The notes under the pieces: generated by a model
The model's database searches: none
Told to the model about the DNA's origin: nothing
The model's input: only the letters and a program-made list of their open reading frames with translations
Part shown: positions 60,601 through 64,000 of the stretch, in pieces
How the letters are laid out: each line of letters opens with the position of its first letter
Position numbering within the stretch: the stretch's first letter is position 1
Program-made: the position numbers and the translations under genes
Assembly (NCBI GenBank): GCA_019055375.1
Contig: JAHQIW010004619.1
Location: 1-64,000, forward strand
From: Parelaphostrongylus tenuis
Taxonomy: Eukaryota; Nematoda; Chromadorea; Rhabditida; Metastrongylidae
DNA length: 64,000 bases
Direction: 5' to 3'

Positions 60601-60715
60601 TGTAGAGCGATGTGCAAAACTTTCGCGTCAGGTGGGACTAGAACCAGCACCTCACTCTATCCGGGAGCGCGTGCTCTAACCCGTTACACTACTGACGCCC
60701 ATTTTGCACACCACT
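60600..60715 (-). repeat. tRNA-derived SINE S1
   Basis: The minus strand reads GGGCGTCAGTAGTGTAACG, GGTTAGAGCACGCG, then GGTTCTAGTCCCACCTGACG and the tail TTTTGCACATCGCTCTAC. This is one of the best S1 copies, with matching acceptor halves (CGTCAG/CTGACG). Confidence 0.7.
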
Positions 60716-61104
60716 CTTTCTACAACACCTTCGGCTTCGATTCCTCTATATGTATGGGGTATATCATTTTACAAGGAAGCACCGAGCTACTGATGAGGAT
60801 CGATGGCCAAAACATGTGCCTAGCACTACATAAGTGCCATGACAAACCTCATGAAAGGCTTAGAATATTTTATCATATATTGTTCCATGCGAGGTTTCAA
60901 AAAACAGTTGAATATAAAGATAACCAACTATTGCCAAGGCGATATATTAATTCTTAATGGTCAAATTTGGAGAATGTCATCGAGTTTTTGGCTCAAATCA
61001 CGGTCTCTCGTCAGTGTTTCCTTTATTGCAAGTAGTTTTGAATCGATACGTTTTATCTCATTTTGCAGAGTAACCAGCTCACAAATAATCTGTAATCAAT
61101 CAAA

Positions 61105-61415
61105 CTCATGAACGTCAAGTGGTGTGCAAAAAGATTGACATAAGCGGTAGTTGAACCTGGTTCTAGCCACACTGCGAACACGTCTTATCACTACACCATC
61201 AATGCCACCGCTCCGGCACCACACTATCGCCGATGTTAACCATCTGGTTTGATCTGGTAAGCACCTGCTGAAGGTTGGTTGCTGCCAGGAGATAGGGTAT
61301 ATCGAAGCAAAACTAGCAAATCGGTGGCATCGGTGGTGTAGCAGTAGCGCGCGCCGGCGATATGGCTGAAACTCGAGTTCAACTTCCGCCTGATTCAAGT
61401 GTTTTCCACATAACT
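61105..61415. repeat. Opposed pair of S1-like SINEs
   Basis: A minus-strand copy (61105-61210: GTAGTTGAACCTGG, CACTACACCATCAATGCCACC) faces a plus-strand copy (61325-61415: GGTGGCATCGGTGGTGTAGC, GAGTTCAACTTCCGCC). Both carry S1-like heads and TTTTCCACATAAC or TGTGCAAAAAG tails. Confidence 0.55.
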
Positions 61416-61502
61416 CAACACTATGGTTATATTTGCATCACCATACAACTGCTCAAAAGCAGTAAAAATAAAGAAGACTGTCTTAAGCCTAAACGAGATT
61501 GG

Positions 61503-61562
61503 TACGCCAGGGCCATACACCGGTGTTTCGGAGTTTTCGGCCTCCTTGTCAATGACTCCCGC
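61503..61562 (-). ncRNA. Decayed hammerhead ribozyme, family B
   Basis: The minus-strand core reads TTGACAA instead of CUGANGA. GAAA, CACC/GGTG, TA and the stem I partner TGGCCC are kept. Confidence 0.55.
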
Positions 61563-61806
61563 CCCACATTAAGCCCTGCACTGAAGCAAGGAGGGAGGCG
61601 CATGTGGTGATGGCATAGTGTACAATGACACTGGTCCATCACCACTTTTTCAGTCGATGGATTTCGGCCGTTAGATCAATATTGATCCATAAGATCGACT
61701 GTTCATGAAACCTCGCAATAAACTTTCAAATTAATTCCAAAAAGAATGTCTAGAGCCTAAACGAAGCTGGTACCTCCTTACTACAATGCAGGGCTTAATG
61801 TGCGAC

Positions 61807-61858
61807 GGGGGTCACTGACGAGGAGGCCGAAATCTCCGAAACACCGGTGTATAGCCCT
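61807..61858 (+). ncRNA. Hammerhead ribozyme, type I, family B, core intact
   Basis: CTGACGA (61815-61821); stem II GGAG/CTCC (61822-61825 with 61834-61837) with an eight-base loop; GAAA (61838-61841); stem III CACC/GGTG (61842-61849) without loop; UA at 61850-61851, with predicted cleavage after 61851. Stem I pairs GGGGTCA (61808-61814) with TAGCCCT (61852-61858), with one C-A mismatch that sister copies (TGGCCC) would repair. Architecture parallels the family A ribozyme although the surrounding sequence is unrelated. Confidence 0.82.
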
Positions 61859-63289
61859 GGCGCACCAACGTCGTTTAGGCTTTAGAATTTCTTTTTGGAA
61901 TTGTTTTGAATGTTTATTGCGAGACTTCAAAAACCGTCGATCTTATGGATGAAGAAGACTTTACATTTTATAAGTTAGTGAGCTGGTTAGGTGCTTGTGT
62001 AACGGAGTTCACCTTCACTAAGTTACCTGCAAAGCTGAATGTATAGTTCTTCTGGCTTCCTTCGCTGATGATGGCTCAAGAATGCCAAACGGTCGAAACC
62101 TTGGAATCAAGGGTTTTGTGGTTTCTTGCTGCTCAACTTTTGCATCAGAGCTCTCATCTTTACGATGACGAAGCTGAAGATTTCACAGTCGGCTTATATA
62201 GTCAAAGTAGATGGAAACAAAACTCAAAGTCACCTCAGTAGCGTCGTTGCCCTCTTTATCCTTCATTTGCGAACCATCGACCAGCTCGAATTTCCCTTCG
62301 TTGAGGAGAACTCTGGACAATAGAATGAAAGTTTTCTCTACAACTCTTTAAACCATTCGGGACCAAGGACTCAACCGTCTGCGTCTCTAGCCCCCAGTGT
62401 GTTGCGTTTGTCAGTGCCGTCTAACCTCAGTGCGCCATTGTTAGACGCGACACGCTGGGGTAGGAAAGCAGAAGGTTGGGTCCATGGTCCGGAAGGGGTT
62501 AATTCTTAGATACTATCCACTTGTAAGGAGAGTCTGTTTCGCTCAAAACAAAGATAAAAGGCAAGAATTCCATGATAAGTAGATATCGCCCCACGTTCTT
62601 ACCTAACACTTGGTTCCAATGACTGAACATTGATATTGTAGAGAGTTGTGAACGACAATCCTCGAACTGTCCTTAAAATTAAATCCTTCGTGAACATGAC
62701 AATCCTCTCCAGCTTTATTTAAAAAGTTCCTTTAACCCTTTGGAGACCGCCAATGATAGCAGTAGGCGACGCGCTGGTCGCTTGCGCGGCAGTCGCGGGT
62801 GGACAGCTCCTGCAGATGTTGCCTGCTTGCCGTGCCCCGAGACATGACGCCTCCACTACAGTGGCTGATTGAGATGCGACGTCGCGTGGCGTGACACGTT
62901 TTATAGCACGTGGTTCCCAAAGGGTTATAACAAAGGATTACCGTGCTTTAGATATTTCGCTTCTTGCCAGAACTAAACGATCTTCCAGTTGTTTCGCAAG
63001 ATTGCAGTAGTTGGCCACATATTCTAATCGTTCAAGTGAAAGTGAATTCAGCTCCTCCATGATTACGACCACTGAAAAGTGATGGCATGAGCAAACAACT
63101 GCTCAGAAATTTAGGGAGAGTCGAAACCAAAAACTTGGGTAGCTGAACACATTTGAATGTAACACAAGATAGAACCTTGAAAGGGAGAAGAGAAAAGATC
63201 TTCAGGCACTCATCAATCCTTAAAAGATTCGCCAAGTATCTGTCTCTAGCGAGCGACTACCGATGCCTAGAATTAAAGTGTTGTTATCC

Positions 63290-63450
63290 TTCCAAAGAAG
63301 TCCGCCACCAATTTACCGACCTCTGAGGGATGAAAAGCGTGCTAAGCCTCGTGTAGAGTTCGAACCACCGACAATCGATTGATCGATGGTCACAGAGCAC
63401 CTCTATCCACTGCACTACACACGCTCTCGATGTAAAGATTGAAAAAAGCT
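63290..63450 (-). repeat. SINE-like repeat S3 with tRNA-like head
   Basis: The minus strand reads GTGTAGTGCAGTGGATAGAG and GGTGGTTCGAACTCTACACG, an A box and B box with matching GTGTAG/CTACAC acceptor halves. A GACCTCTGAGGGATG body block follows. tRNA-like but with a non-standard anticodon arm. Confidence 0.6.
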
Positions 63451-63459
63451 CTCGGCGTT

Positions 63460-63760
63460 AATCAATCCCTGAAGGTTGCGCCATGCATTCATCTTCAATT
63501 TTTAATTTCGTTTGAGGTGACTGAATGCATATATGGCCTTTGCAGTGACTCGCGGTGACCTCCCGCTGAACCGAGTCAGTGCTGCTTAGCCTCCAAGACA
63601 AGTCTGAGACCAGTCTGGTACCAATTTACGGACCCCGGAGGGATGGATGGCTTGGTGAGCCATTGCGCGGGATCGAACCACTAACCTCGTGTGCGACGCA
63701 GAGCACCTCTAACCACTGCGTCACATGCGTTTGTTTATCCTTGATGTAAAGATTATTTTT
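63460..63760 (-). repeat. SINE-like repeat S3 with tRNA-like head
   Basis: The minus strand has GTGACGCAGTGGTTAGAGG and GTGGTTCGATCCCGCGC. The body carries GGATGGATGGCTTGG and GACTCGCGGTGACCTCCCGC. It aligns in reverse with 35440-35860. Confidence 0.6.
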
Positions 63761-63874
63761 CAAAAATACTTCTAGCAATCAATTCGTTTTGCCGTCTTGT
63801 TCTCGAACGTCGTAGAAAACCGGTTGAGCGCGTAGAGATCTTTCTGATTAGGAGGGGACAAATGAAAAAACCGA

Positions 63875-64000
63875 ACTCATTCGCTGGAGATGAGAAGCTT
63901 TCATATGGGTATTAGTAATCACTGGAAAGCTGAGATTTCAGGCTACAGCCCTACATACCCAATTTTTCAGAACACACTTTTATAACGTTGTGATCTCCAC
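63875..64000 (+). repeat. Dispersed repeat family E, truncated by window end
   Basis: ATTAGTAATCACTGGAAAGC, TGAGATTTCAGGCTAC and TTTTATAACGTTGTG match 49840-49925. Confidence 0.6.

Larger units (their letters stand above)
61470..61930. repeat. Head-to-head pair of hammerhead family B repeats
   Basis: A minus-strand unit (about 61480-61680) and a plus-strand unit (about 61740-61930) share CCGGTGT, GGCCTCC, GCAAGGAGG-like blocks and the outer CATTCTTT or GAATTTC motifs. This is the same family and same opposed layout as at 42350-42960. Confidence 0.75.

Noticed and set aside
62060..62115. CTGATGATGGC...GTCGAAACC as a hammerhead
   Set aside because: CTGATGA and GAAA are present, but about seven extra bases lie between stem II and GAAA and no stem I partner is seen. 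It may be a distant PLE-end relic.
63330..63430. Functional tRNA genes at 63.3-63.7 kb
   Set aside because: The anticodon arm is irregular and the copies share a SINE body with 35440-35860.
1..64000. CRISPR array or bacterial operon structure
   Set aside because: No regularly spaced short repeats with unique spacers and no clustered long frames; the genes have eukaryotic introns.

Overview
The window looks like accessory, repeat-rich nuclear DNA of a parasitic nematode, most likely a strongylid or hookworm-type worm. The grounds are split genes with short introns and TTTCAG-like acceptors, a secreted C-type lectin typical of nematode secretomes, RTE and Penelope retroelements, mariner and piggyBac relics, tRNA-derived SINEs, and a degenerate TTAGGC (nematode telomere unit) tract. 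There is no sign of bacterial gene organisation. I found two host genes with confidence. Nearly everything else recognisable is mobile or self-replicating sequence.

Layout. 1-4160: no gene, only old dispersed repeats. 4160-28500: a large imperfect inverted duplication. The left arm (about 4160-11540) and right arm (about 18600-26780) flank a unique centre of about 7 kb. Each arm carries the same fossils in mirror order: a tRNA-like SINE, a piggyBac transposase relic, a hammerhead-ribozyme repeat, a Penelope (PLE) 3' relic and the 5' half of a lectin gene. The left lectin is complete (10304-15453, four exons) because its last exons lie in the centre. The right copy has only exons 1-2, and a third broken copy sits at 27.4-28.3 kb. 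28.5-37.8 kb: mariner-derived elements, a MITE and a SINE, without host genes. 37.8-43.5 kb: two decayed RTE retrotransposons facing opposite ways, one of them interrupted by a palindromic hammerhead repeat. 43.6-47.8 kb: a PLE made of a longer plus copy and a 5'-truncated inverted copy. 49.3-59.7 kb: an orthologue of KICS2 (C12orf66, a KICSTOR subunit of the nutrient-sensing mTORC1 pathway), about 15 exons, with introns full of SINEs, an RTE tail and the telomere-like tract. 59.8-64 kb: SINEs and a second palindromic hammerhead repeat.

The most notable signal is the density of hammerhead ribozymes. Two unrelated-looking repeat families (A and B) each contain a copy with all core residues intact (27946-28008 and 61807-61858), plus decayed relatives. 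A third, minimal type lies at the ends of Penelope elements. Families A and B recur as head-to-head pairs, and family A also shows an exact 320-bp direct-repeat offset like retrozyme dimers. Small self-cleaving, possibly circular RNAs mobilised by PLE machinery is my inference. The sequence itself shows the motifs, their stems and the palindromic arrangement.
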